Assembly: GCA_026416315.1 (NCBI GenBank)
Contig: JAOAFK010000061.1
Coordinates: 1-7,150 of the forward strand
Source: Syntrophorhabdaceae bacterium
GTDB lineage: Bacteria; Desulfobacterota; Syntrophorhabdia; Syntrophorhabdales; Syntrophorhabdaceae
Direction of reading: 5' to 3'
DNA length: 7,150 bases
Below the pieces are notes generated by a model. That model saw only the letters and a list, made by a program, of their open reading frames with translations. It made no database searches and had not been told where the DNA came from. The position numbers and the translations under genes were made by a program. Each line of letters begins with the position of its first letter. Within the stretch, counting starts at the first letter, position 1. This document shows, piece by piece, positions 1-6,811 of this stretch.

Positions 1-269
1 TTTTCTTTTGCCTCTTTTATAATAGGCATATTAGAATCTACCCCGGGACTCAAAACAATCAGTTCATTTGTTAAAAAATCCTCCCTTTTATGACAACCGA
101 ATGTAGCCTTAAAATCTATGTCTTTTAATTCTGATATGGCATTGCTCAATGAATTCGAGGTTTTTATATCCGTTATGGTAATATTTTTCTTCTGTGAGGC
201 AAGAAATTTTGCCACAGAAATCCCTGTTGTTCCCAGTCCAACAATGAGTATCTTATCTGGTAAATCCAT
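1..269 (-). CDS. murD: UDP-N-acetylmuramoyl-L-alanine--D-glutamate ligase MurD, N-terminal part (runs off the left edge)
   Basis: The first 89 codons of a minus-strand gene start at ATG 269-267 and continue past base 1. The translation begins MDLPDKILIVGLGTTGISVA, with the glycine-rich Rossmann-like nucleotide-binding turn (GLGTTG, residues 11-16). It continues with a second strand ending in TD (33-34) and the LSPGV motif (73-77), all typical of the UDP-binding N-terminal domain of MurD. In this family the cytoplasmic ATP-dependent enzyme adds D-glutamate to UDP-MurNAc-L-Ala. The central ATPase and C-terminal domains lie outside the window. The start is supported by a GAGGTGA ribosome-binding site that contains the mraY stop codon and lies 8 nt upstream of the ATG. 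Its place directly after mraY is the standard dcw order. Identification is firm for such a short fragment because motifs and context agree. Confidence 0.93.
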   Translation of the reverse strand, partial: MDLPDKILIVGLGTTGISVAKFLASQKKNITITDIKTSNSLSNAISELKDIDFKATFGCHKREDFLTNELIVLSPGVDSNMPIIKEAKE

Positions 270-277
270 ATAATATC

Positions 278-1354
278 TCACCTCAATTTCAAAGTGCTCA
301 ATGCGAGAAGGGCAAGTATAATGGATATGATCCAGAACCTCACGACAATCTTTTCCTCGTTCCAGCCTTTTAATTCGTAATGGTGATGGATGGGTGCCAT
401 TTTAAACACCCTTTTGCCCCTCCATTTGTATGAGATTACCTGAATAATAACAGATGCTGTTTCAAGGACAAATATGCCGCCCACAATCACAAGAAGTATC
501 TCCTGCTTAATGATAACGGCAATTGTGGCAATGGTTGCACCCAGTGAAAGAGATCCCGTATCACCCATAAAAAGTTCAGCAGGGTATGCATTATACCATA
601 GAAAGCCAATACCCGCTCCGAGCATGGCACCGCAGAGTATTGTAAGCTCACCAGCACCTTTCACATAAAATATCTGTAAATACTGGGCAAACTTTATGTT
701 TCCCACAAGATATGAGAAGAGCATGAAGGTTGCACATACTGTAATAACAGGACCAATGGCTAATCCATCAAGGCCATCTGTTAGATTTACTGCATTTGAT
801 GTGCCCACTATTATAAAAACAGCAAGGATTATATAAAATATACCTAAATCCGGTGTAATGTTTTTAAAAAATGGCACTGTAAGCTGTGTCATAAAACCCG
901 GTCTGAAATATATAAGAACGCTGATAATGAATGCAAAAACTATCTGAAAAGTCATCTTTGTTTTTCCTGAAATACCCTTGCCATTTGTGCTTCTTAATTT
1001 TTTTATGTCATCGGCAAATCCAATACCCCCGAAACTTAAAAGTGTAAAGGTCACAAGCCATATGTAATAATTTCTTAAATCTGACCATAGTAAGGTGGGA
1101 ATGATGGTGGATATTAGTATCACAAATCCACCCATGGTGGGCGTACCTTTTTTTGAAGCGTGTCTTTCTGGAACATCTTCCCTTTTTTCGCTTTTTATCT
1201 TCCATTCGTGAAATTTTTTTATGATGTATGGAGTGAGGAAAAAACTGATAATGAGTGCCGTGAGGATTGCAAGGACTGTCCTGAAAGTAATATATCTGAA
1301 GACATTAAAAACTGAGAATTTCACATAAAGGGGATAAAGTAAATGATACAGCAT
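278..1354 (-). CDS. mraY: Phospho-N-acetylmuramoyl-pentapeptide transferase MraY
   Basis: Full-length (358 aa, the usual size) polytopic membrane enzyme. It transfers phospho-MurNAc-pentapeptide from UDP to undecaprenyl phosphate, making lipid I on the inner face of the cytoplasmic membrane. Family signatures appear in order: GTPTMGG (70-76), the Asp-Asp pair D115-D116, the basic loop GKGISGKTK (125-133), NAVNLTDGLDGLA (187-199), FMGDTGSLSLG (262-272) with the conserved Asp265, and the HHH cluster 323-325 in APIHHHYELKGW. About ten hydrophobic segments are spread through the protein. The ATG shares one base with the murF stop (TAATG), and a GGAGG site lies 10 nt upstream of the start, so translation should be coupled to murF. 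Nothing essential appears to be missing. Confidence 0.98.
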   Translation of the reverse strand: MLYHLLYPLYVKFSVFNVFRYITFRTVLAILTALIISFFLTPYIIKKFHEWKIKSEKREDVPERHASKKGTPTMGGFVILISTIIPTLLWSDLRNYYIWLVTFTLLSFGGIGFADDIKKLRSTNGKGISGKTKMTFQIVFAFIISVLIYFRPGFMTQLTVPFFKNITPDLGIFYIILAVFIIVGTSNAVNLTDGLDGLAIGPVITVCATFMLFSYLVGNIKFAQYLQIFYVKGAGELTILCGAMLGAGIGFLWYNAYPAELFMGDTGSLSLGATIATIAVIIKQEILLVIVGGIFVLETASVIIQVISYKWRGKRVFKMAPIHHHYELKGWNEEKIVVRFWIISIILALLALSTLKLR

Positions 1355-2712
1355 TAAACGAGAACCTCCACGATCTCATCCATTTTCAATACCCTTGAGC
1401 CCTTTACAAGGACTACATCATCCATTCTTATTACCTTCTTTGCAAATTCTATAAGGTTTTTTTTATCAGAAAAAACTTCAGCCCTCTCATCACCGATTTC
1501 ATCGAATGTATATCTCACCGCATCTCCAAAAAGGAGTATTTTGCTGAAACCGCTCTCCCTCAAAATCCTCCCTATTTCTCTGTGATAGAATTCTTCTGTT
1601 TCACCGAGTTCTTTCATATCACCTATGATGGCAATCTTTTTGCCCCTGCTCGGTAATGTATCTACAGTTTTTATTGCCCATTCCATAGAGGCAGGGTTAG
1701 CATTGTATGTATCATCTACAATGAGATAACCGTTTTTAGATTTAATAGGCATAAATCTTTTATCATATGGTTTAAATGACTCTATACTTTCTTTTATAAG
1801 GGATCTGCCTACACCTGCCGTTGATGCAATACACGCTGCAGAGAGTATATTATATAGATTATGTTTTCCCAAAAGCCTTGTCCTTGCATTGAAGCTTACC
1901 TCAGGAAATTTGAAGGATATGCTATAACCCTCCCATCCAAAGTCTTCTTCAATAATCAGTCTAAAAGAGGCATCCTTATCAATGGCGTAATCTTTTATGG
2001 TATGTTCCCTGCTAAAAAAGGAAGATGTTAGATAAGGGTCATCGATGTTTAAAAAGATTATGCCCCCTTTTTTTGTATTGTAATATAGATCCAGTTTTTC
2101 CTTTAAAACACCCTGTAAGTCCTTGAGGCCTTCAAGATGAGACGGGTTTATATTAGTTATTAAAGAAATATCTGGTTCAACAAGCGATGCAAGGGCCTTT
2201 ATCTCGCCTGGTGCATTTGTGCCAATCTCAAATACATAAAAAGGACATGGTTCTTTAATGGAGAGGATGCTTTTGGATACCCCTATGATATTGTTGAAAT
2301 TCTTTTCATTAAAATGAACGGTAAATGCCTTACCGAGTATATCCACAAGGATCTCTTTTGTGGTTGTCTTCCCGTTACTGCCTGTTATGGCAATAAACTG
2401 ACCTTTTAGTGTTTTTCTTCTGTATTTAGCAAGGTCTGTTAAGGCTTTAAGGGTATCTTCCACAAGGATAACCGTTTCTTTTAAATGCACTGCTTTATGC
2501 GCCCTTGATTTTTCACATAGACACCCAGCCTTTGAAATCTTACATGCAGTCTCTAAAAAATCATGACCATCATAGTTTTTGCCCTTCAAAGGAATAAATA
2601 ACTCCCCCTCTTTTATGGTCCTTGTGTCTGTTGAAATATCAGTAAAATATGTCCTGTTTACATTCAATGGAGTTCCTTGCACTGCGTAAACAATTTCATC
2701 AACGGTCCACAT
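1354..2712 (-). CDS. murF: UDP-N-acetylmuramoyl-tripeptide--D-alanyl-D-alanine ligase MurF
   Basis: A 452-aa Mur ligase of normal length. It adds D-Ala-D-Ala to UDP-MurNAc-tripeptide in the cytoplasm, the last soluble precursor step. The N-terminal substrate domain shows STDTRTIKEGELFIPLKG (27-44) and YDGHDF (47-52). The ATPase domain has the P-loop ITGSNGKTTTKE (109-120), FEIGTNAPGEI (161-171) and NINPSHLEGL (187-196). The C-terminal ligase domain has VDDTYNANPASM (332-343), GDMKELG (364-370) and KGSRVLKMDEIV (437-448). YNANP and the GSR..xME-type ending separate it from MurC, MurD and MurE. The start overlaps the end of murE by 14 nt, and a GAGGAG site sits 7 nt before the ATG. The stop overlaps the mraY start by one base. 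All key residues I looked for are present. Confidence 0.98.
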   Translation of the reverse strand: MWTVDEIVYAVQGTPLNVNRTYFTDISTDTRTIKEGELFIPLKGKNYDGHDFLETACKISKAGCLCEKSRAHKAVHLKETVILVEDTLKALTDLAKYRRKTLKGQFIAITGSNGKTTTKEILVDILGKAFTVHFNEKNFNNIIGVSKSILSIKEPCPFYVFEIGTNAPGEIKALASLVEPDISLITNINPSHLEGLKDLQGVLKEKLDLYYNTKKGGIIFLNIDDPYLTSSFFSREHTIKDYAIDKDASFRLIIEEDFGWEGYSISFKFPEVSFNARTRLLGKHNLYNILSAACIASTAGVGRSLIKESIESFKPYDKRFMPIKSKNGYLIVDDTYNANPASMEWAIKTVDTLPSRGKKIAIIGDMKELGETEEFYHREIGRILRESGFSKILLFGDAVRYTFDEIGDERAEVFSDKKNLIEFAKKVIRMDDVVLVKGSRVLKMDEIVEVLV

Positions 2713-4153
2713 TTAATATCTCCTCAGCAACCTCTCTATCACTAAAATGTATTATATCATCCCCTATGATCTGATAATCTTCATGGCCCTTTCCGGCAAT
2801 TAAAAGACAGTCCTCTTTATTAAGCATCTTTATCCCTTCGAATATGGCATCTTTCCTATTTTCTACAATCCTGTAATTATTTCCCTTAATGCCTTTTTTA
2901 ATATCCTCTATGATTTTTTTTGGGTCTTCTCTTCTTGGATTATCAGAGGTGATGATCGTAAAGTCTGCATTTTTTGTGGCAATCTCTCCCATAAGCGGTC
3001 TTTTTGCACTATCCCTGTTTCCCCCACAGCCAAATACGACAATTAATCTACCTCTTTTTAATCTGTTTAAAATCCCTATGGCCTTTGATAGGGCATCAGG
3101 TGTATGGGCATAATCGACAAACACTGCATAGTCTTTTCTGTTTCTTATTCTCTCCATTCTACCGGGTATAGCATCTACCCTCTCTATGCCATTTTTTATG
3201 GCTTCAATGGGTATCTGTTTTGCAATGCCGAAAAGGCATGAGGCAAGTATATTGTATGCATTAAAAAAGCCTATCAAACGGGAGTTGATAAAAAATTCTT
3301 CACCACATAGATTAATATGAAGGTTGAGGCCGTCTAAGTTTTCTGTGTATTGGATAATATGCGCATCGGCATTTTTATTTACACTATAAAACAGGTTTTT
3401 AATCGGTGGCTTGAGGACAAACTCTTCAACATTTGGGTCATCAAGATTTAAAATCGCATGTTTTACTGATTTTTTACTTTCTCTTAAGTAATTGTGAAAC
3501 AGGAGTTTTTTTGCCTCCTTATAGTGATGGAAATCCTTATGGTAATCGAGATGGTCATGGGTAAGATTTGTAAATATGGCTGCATCAAACTCTATACCTT
3601 CAACCCTTCTCTGGTCAAGACCATGGGATGAGACCTCCATGACCACATGATCAACCCCTGACGAGTGCATCTCATAGAGGAGTTTCTGTAAATCTTCAGC
3701 GCCTGGAGTTGTATTGTCTGCCTTTATTACATTACCTTTATATCTGTATGTAATGGTCCCTATAACACCTGGTGAATTTCCGTTTTCCATTAAAATAGAT
3801 TCTATGAGATATGTGGTTGTTGTCTTTCCATTTGTCCCTGTTATACCTGTTATATGGATTTTTTCTGAAGGATTGCCGTAAAACTTCGAAGATAATCTTC
3901 CAAGAAGTCTGTCAGGATTTTCTGTTATGATATGGCATAAAAAATCATAATCTGTCTTTTTTTGAGATACAATACCCACAGCCCCTTTATTGAAAGCATC
4001 TTTTATATAAGATATACTTCCTCCCGTTGAAAAGAAAAGAAAGCCTTTTTCTACCCTTCTTGAATCTTTTGTAAGCCCTTTAATTTCCATATCTTTCTTG
4101 CCCACTACATAAACAGGGATATCTATTTCTTTTAATAAATCTTTTAATATCAT
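2699..4153 (-). CDS. murE: UDP-MurNAc-L-Ala-D-Glu:meso-diaminopimelate ligase MurE
   Basis: A cytoplasmic Mur ligase that adds the third stem-peptide residue. The P-loop GITGTNGKTTTT is at residues 103-114, followed by TTPGAEDL (148-155), MEVSSHGLDQRRV (172-184), TNLTHDHLDYH (195-205) and the YKEAKKLLF stretch bearing the lysine that is carbamylated in this family (near 215). The C-terminal domain has VDYAHTPDAL, GCGGNRDSAKRP and SDNPR (403-407). DNPR is the signature for meso-DAP rather than lysine. I chose the ATG at 4153-4151 (484 aa), which begins MILKDLLK like typical MurE and sits 2 nt after the upstream stop. An in-frame ATG at 4186-4184 would add 11 residues and overlap the upstream gene by 31 nt, with its GGAG only one base from the ATG. 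The N-terminal loop near residues 40-55 lacks the usual DGHxF element. Function is near certain; the start is less so. Confidence 0.97.
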   Translation of the reverse strand: MILKDLLKEIDIPVYVVGKKDMEIKGLTKDSRRVEKGFLFFSTGGSISYIKDAFNKGAVGIVSQKKTDYDFLCHIITENPDRLLGRLSSKFYGNPSEKIHITGITGTNGKTTTTYLIESILMENGNSPGVIGTITYRYKGNVIKADNTTPGAEDLQKLLYEMHSSGVDHVVMEVSSHGLDQRRVEGIEFDAAIFTNLTHDHLDYHKDFHHYKEAKKLLFHNYLRESKKSVKHAILNLDDPNVEEFVLKPPIKNLFYSVNKNADAHIIQYTENLDGLNLHINLCGEEFFINSRLIGFFNAYNILASCLFGIAKQIPIEAIKNGIERVDAIPGRMERIRNRKDYAVFVDYAHTPDALSKAIGILNRLKRGRLIVVFGCGGNRDSAKRPLMGEIATKNADFTIITSDNPRREDPKKIIEDIKKGIKGNNYRIVENRKDAIFEGIKMLNKEDCLLIAGKGHEDYQIIGDDIIHFSDREVAEEILNVDR

Positions 4154-4155
4154 CT

Positions 4156-5049
4156 TCAGTTGCTCATCCTTCCGTATAAAATGCATTCTCCATCACTTTT
4201 AACAATCTCGTTGGCCTTGGGATACTGGTCCATTACAAATCCTGAGCCAAAAACTTTTATTCTTGCTGTTTTTGTATTAAGTTGCTCTATGGCATTTCTT
4301 ATGGGAAGATCTTTAAGGTCAGGCATAATCCATTCTGTTTCACTTTTTACCTCCCTTTTATCAGAAAGAATAATTTTTTTTGCATCGGCAAACTTAAACC
4401 CTTTTTCTGTCTTTACAATAGTATGTTTTTCAACAATAAACGGGAAAAGTCCATCCCATCCCTGGTCTACATTCTCATCAAATATAGCCAGGATTCTTTC
4501 TTTATCAACAGTATATCCAATCCCTGTGAGAAGTTCCTCTGCATCAAGACCCTCATTGTAACTTATTTCTACTTTTTTTAGAAAGCTTATTATATTCCCT
4601 TTACCTATAAGACTTGACAGATTCTTAATCCCTTCTCTGTCTTTATCTCTTATTATCTGAAAGGGTTTTTTCCAGGTGTTATTTGAAGACGGTATGAGTA
4701 CATCTTGCTCTAAAGCCTTATTTTTTATCATGTAGGATAAAATGGGTATGGAAATAAAAAACATGGGCTCTATCTCATTTTCCCTGTTTTTTAAAGCAGT
4801 TTCTTTATCCGTTATTTCACTGGGGATTGCCCTATTTTTATTGCCTATTTCCACATCAATGGCTCTTTTTTCTTGTTTTTCAAACTGTGTTTTTGGGGAC
4901 ATAAAACTTAAATTATTGGAAAAGCTTCCCATGTCCTCTGAAATCCTTCTTATATCAAACCTTTCTGGTATTTTTATTGCTAATAACAGGTTCATAAGGC
5001 ATATGGTAAGGCAGATGAAGAAGGCTTTTCTTTTAGCCTTTTTGTTCAT
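4156..5049 (-). CDS. FtsI-position membrane-anchored PASTA protein with a degenerate, non-catalytic transpeptidase region (pseudo-PBP)
   Basis: A 297-aa protein occupies the slot between ftsL and murE that normally holds ftsI (about 550-700 aa). Residues 1-8 are basic and 9-26 form one membrane segment, so the rest should face the periplasm. Residues about 242-297 form a PASTA domain (MPDLKDLPIRNAIEQL, then GSGFVMDQYPKA at 268-279). The middle aligns by eye with a class B PBP transpeptidase: MSPKT (50-54) matches MDPKTG; ALKNR..EIEP (85-95) matches the ALRNRAxTDxYEPGS region; REG..LSSLIGK (138-150) matches NVG..KLAxxLGK; GIGYTV (176-181) and PFIVEK (203-208) match GYGISV and PHIVKE. At the catalytic positions EPGSTFK reads EPMFFIS and SxN reads KDR. 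The KTG half and the N-terminal pedestal domain are absent. The start overlaps the ftsL stop (ATGA), with AGGAGG 13 nt upstream. It should not be a working transpeptidase or bind penicillin covalently. Alternatively it is an unrelated PASTA protein, but the serial order of matches argues against that. Confidence 0.82.
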   Translation of the reverse strand: MNKKAKRKAFFICLTICLMNLLLAIKIPERFDIRRISEDMGSFSNNLSFMSPKTQFEKQEKRAIDVEIGNKNRAIPSEITDKETALKNRENEIEPMFFISIPILSYMIKNKALEQDVLIPSSNNTWKKPFQIIRDKDREGIKNLSSLIGKGNIISFLKKVEISYNEGLDAEELLTGIGYTVDKERILAIFDENVDQGWDGLFPFIVEKHTIVKTEKGFKFADAKKIILSDKREVKSETEWIMPDLKDLPIRNAIEQLNTKTARIKVFGSGFVMDQYPKANEIVKSDGECILYGRMSN

Positions 5050-5363
5050 CTCAATACCACAACCTCCTCTTCCTTTGGTTTTTTCAGGCCGAGTTCCATG
5101 GCCTTCAATTCTAAGTACCTCTTTTTTGTAATCCCTGAAAGCTCTACTTTTAAGCTATAGTTCTTCATTAGCGCGTCCCTTTCTCTTGAAAGTTGAAGAA
5201 TCAGGTTTTCTCTCAGTTCAGCTGTTAATCCTCTTAAAATTAAATACGAGACCAAAAGTAATGCGATGCAAAATATATAAAAAACTACTGACCTCTTTTT
5301 TCTTCCTGTATAATATGATCCATATAAAACATTTTTTCTGCTATAAACATATACCCTATCCAT
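5046..5363 (-). CDS. ftsL: Cell division protein FtsL
   Basis: A small bitopic protein (105 aa, normal for FtsL) recognised by architecture and place more than by conserved sequence. A basic, tyrosine-rich cytoplasmic tail (1-24) is followed by one membrane helix (about 25-44). A charged, leucine-spaced coiled-coil stretch (about 47-76) comes next, and then the FtsL-type ending in which a short helix runs into AMELGLKKPKEEEVVVLR (88-105). FtsL forms a periplasmic coiled coil with FtsB and joins FtsQ in activating the FtsW-FtsI septal synthase. It starts 8 nt after rsmH, with a run of six G (GGGGGGATT) in front of the ATG as ribosome-binding site. Its TGA overlaps the ATG of the next gene in ATGA. 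The partner normally encoded next, FtsI, is replaced here by a non-catalytic relative. Confidence 0.9.
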   Translation of the reverse strand: MDRVYVYSRKNVLYGSYYTGRKKRSVVFYIFCIALLLVSYLILRGLTAELRENLILQLSRERDALMKNYSLKVELSGITKKRYLELKAMELGLKKPKEEEVVVLR

Positions 5364-5371
5364 AATCCCCC

Positions 5372-6241
5372 CTATTTCTTTTCAGCAATCCTTAATTTTG
5401 CACTTCTTGATGCTGGGTTTTGATCTATTTCTTCTTTGGTTGGCACTATGGGCTTTTTTGTTATCACATTCAATCTCTCATCGCTTCTAAACATATTTTT
5501 TACAATCCTATCTTCGAGAGAATGAAAGGAAATAACTCCAATTCTCCCTTTAGTTGCGCACATGTCTATTGCATCTTTTAAACCTTTAGTGAGATTTTCC
5601 AGTTCGTTATTCACCTCTATCCTTATTGCCTGGAATGTCTTTGTGGCCGGATGTAGTCTACCTTTTTTGCCTTTTACTCTTACAATCAAATCTGCAAGCT
5701 CTAAGGCTGTTCTGATATCCCCTTTCTTTCTCCTATTTATGATTGCCCTTGCGATGGCATCTGCCCTGTACTCTTCGCCGTAATCCCTTATTATTTTCTT
5801 TAATGCTTTAAAATCATAGTTATTTACTACATCTAATGCTGTTTTATTCTGAGTTATATCCATACGCATATCGAGGTCAGTATCATCATTGAAACTAAAC
5901 CCCCTTTTACCCGTCAACTGATACATGGATACACCGAGGTCAAATAAGATACCGTCAAATGTATAAACCCCCTCCTCATTTAGCAATCTCTTTAAATTTC
6001 TGAAGTTTCCCTTTTTTAAAAGCACCCTTTCTCCAAAAGGTTCCAAGGTTTTTTTAGCAATATCTAAGGCAAATCCATCCACATCAAGTCCAAAAATTTT
6101 AATGTTCTCATAGTGTTTAAGGATACTGAAGGCATGTCCCCCTCCACCTACTGTTGCATCAATAAAAATTCTAAACTTTTCGGAAATTAATTGTTCTATT
6201 ACTTCTCTAACAAGAACTGGAGTATGAGCTAAAGCAATCAA
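5372..6241 (-). CDS. rsmH: 16S rRNA (cytosine(1402)-N(4))-methyltransferase RsmH (MraW), TTG start
   Basis: A 289-aa SAM-dependent methyltransferase, slightly short for the family (about 300-315) but complete. It modifies N4 of C1402 in the 16S rRNA decoding centre. Motifs in order: HTPVL (6-10), the SAM-binding loop DATVGGGGHA (28-37), LDVD (52-55), FDLGVSMYQL (100-109), RGFSF..DLDMRMD (113-128), the inserted helical domain with NNYDFKALKKII (140-151), HPATKTFQAIRIEVN (197-211), ISFHSLEDRIVK (237-248) and the NPASRSAKLRIAEK tail. The start is TTG at 6241-6239, inside TTGA, where its last two bases plus A form the mraZ stop. An in-frame TGA lies three codons upstream (6253-6251) and the conserved HTPVL follows within six codons, so no other start is available. 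Low initiation from TTG and coupling to mraZ may set its level. Confidence 0.97.
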   Translation of the reverse strand: MIALAHTPVLVREVIEQLISEKFRIFIDATVGGGGHAFSILKHYENIKIFGLDVDGFALDIAKKTLEPFGERVLLKKGNFRNLKRLLNEEGVYTFDGILFDLGVSMYQLTGKRGFSFNDDTDLDMRMDITQNKTALDVVNNYDFKALKKIIRDYGEEYRADAIARAIINRRKKGDIRTALELADLIVRVKGKKGRLHPATKTFQAIRIEVNNELENLTKGLKDAIDMCATKGRIGVISFHSLEDRIVKNMFRSDERLNVITKKPIVPTKEEIDQNPASRSAKLRIAEKK

Positions 6242-6678
6242 AGGCCCAGCTCAGACACTATATCCGCTACTTTCTCAGGGTCAGAGGTTGCCTTGCGAAC
6301 AAGCTCTTCCCATACCTCTTTTGCCCAGATTTCTATCTTTTTATTCATCCCGATAATCACTACATTCTTTTTAATCATCGCATCTGTTTTCAAAGATTGG
6401 GGCAATAAAACCCTGCCTAACTTATCGATTGCACATTCCGTTACCCCTGAATAAAAATATCTCAAAAAGGCCCTTGCATCCTTGTTGATCTGTTCCTTTT
6501 TTGATATATTTTCCTGAATGTTTACCCATTCCTGATAGGGATACGCCACGATGCAGCCGTCAAGATTTGTTAATATGAGACGCATATCATATTTAGCAGA
6601 TAGAATCTCTCTGAATTTTGAAGGGATACTTACCCTGCTTTTATCGTCTATGGCGTATTCAAATCTACCAGCAAACAT
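6238..6678 (-). CDS. mraZ: Transcriptional regulator and division protein MraZ
   Basis: A 146-aa protein of family length with two SpoVT/AbrB-like (MraZ) halves. The first carries FEYAIDDKSRVSIPSKFR (6-23) and the second AIDKLGRVLLPQSLK (83-97). Each half contains the conserved D-x-x-x-R element (DDKSR, DKLGR) followed by a V-x-(I/L)-P strand, which in this family contacts DNA in a ring-shaped oligomer. MraZ is usually the first gene of the dcw operon and controls that operon through direct repeats ahead of its own start. Here it is the first gene behind a strong promoter, and TGGT repeats lie in its leader. No good Shine-Dalgarno precedes the ATG; the nearest purine-rich stretch is AAAGTGGT, 6 nt away and part of the last repeat. 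The stop overlaps the rsmH start by 4 nt. Confidence 0.97.
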   Translation of the reverse strand: MFAGRFEYAIDDKSRVSIPSKFREILSAKYDMRLILTNLDGCIVAYPYQEWVNIQENISKKEQINKDARAFLRYFYSGVTECAIDKLGRVLLPQSLKTDAMIKKNVVIIGMNKKIEIWAKEVWEELVRKATSDPEKVADIVSELGL

Positions 6679-6683
6679 TTTTA

Positions 6684-6718
6684 TACCACTTTATAACACC
6701 ATTTACCACATTAAACCA
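6684..6718 (-). promoter_or_regulatory. Putative MraZ operator: TGGT direct repeats in the mraZ leader
   Basis: Four TGGT motifs, all in mraZ orientation, lie at 6718-6715, 6708-6705, 6701-6698 and 6688-6685. GTGGTA occurs twice, at 6709-6704 and 6689-6684, exactly 20 bp apart, and the first TGGT is 10 bp before the second, so three of the four share a helical face. MraZ proteins are known to bind short G-rich direct repeats with about 10-bp spacing near their own promoter (TGGG-type in Escherichia coli). Place, direction and spacing fit autoregulation, but the core differs from TGGG and the assignment is inference. Confidence 0.5.
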
Positions 6719-6747
6719 ACTATACTTGTAACTTTCTATTTTGTCAA
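6719..6747 (-). promoter_or_regulatory. Sigma-70-type promoter of the mraZ-led dcw operon
   Basis: On the minus strand the -35 box TTGACA (6747-6742) matches the consensus exactly and is followed after 17 bp by TATAGT (6724-6719), five of six matches to TATAAT. An A/T-rich tract just upstream (6748-6780) resembles an UP element. Transcription should begin near 6712, giving a leader of about 34 nt before the mraZ ATG. I see no other promoter of this quality on the minus strand, so it probably drives the whole cluster. Confidence 0.85.
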
Positions 6748-6811
6748 GGGTTTTTTTATATTTTTGAATTAAAAAATTGAAATCCCCAATCGACAATATG
6801 TTTTAAAAATT

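Noticed and set aside
2889..3113. Other plus-strand frames inside the mur genes and rsmH (474-668, 2889-3113, 5562-5783) and a minus-strand frame at 1008-1205
   Set aside because: All are alternative-frame shadows of clearly identified genes and lack their own start signals.
4156..5049. Explaining the short ftsI-position gene as a frameshifted ftsI whose remaining parts lie in other frames
   Set aside because: Only 894 bp separate the coupled junctions with ftsL and murE, too little for a full ftsI. None of the open frames there encodes SxxK/SxN/KTG-bearing segments, and the single frame runs from anchor to PASTA without interruption.
4160..5131. Three plus-strand open frames (4160-4561, 4282-4581, 4742-5131) opposite the pseudo-PBP gene
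   Set aside because: They are opposite-strand shadows with no good ribosome-binding site and no recognisable motifs. The minus-strand frame has a membrane anchor, PBP-like landmarks, a PASTA domain and coupled junctions.
6551..6772. Plus-strand open frame of 73 codons crossing the mraZ start and promoter
   Set aside because: No ribosome-binding site, no motif, and it overlaps mraZ and its near-consensus promoter on the other strand.
6748..6780. A/T-rich run next to the mraZ promoter considered as a terminator
   Set aside because: No GC-rich hairpin precedes the T run on either strand, and the site is upstream of two divergent genes. It fits an UP-element-like tract better.
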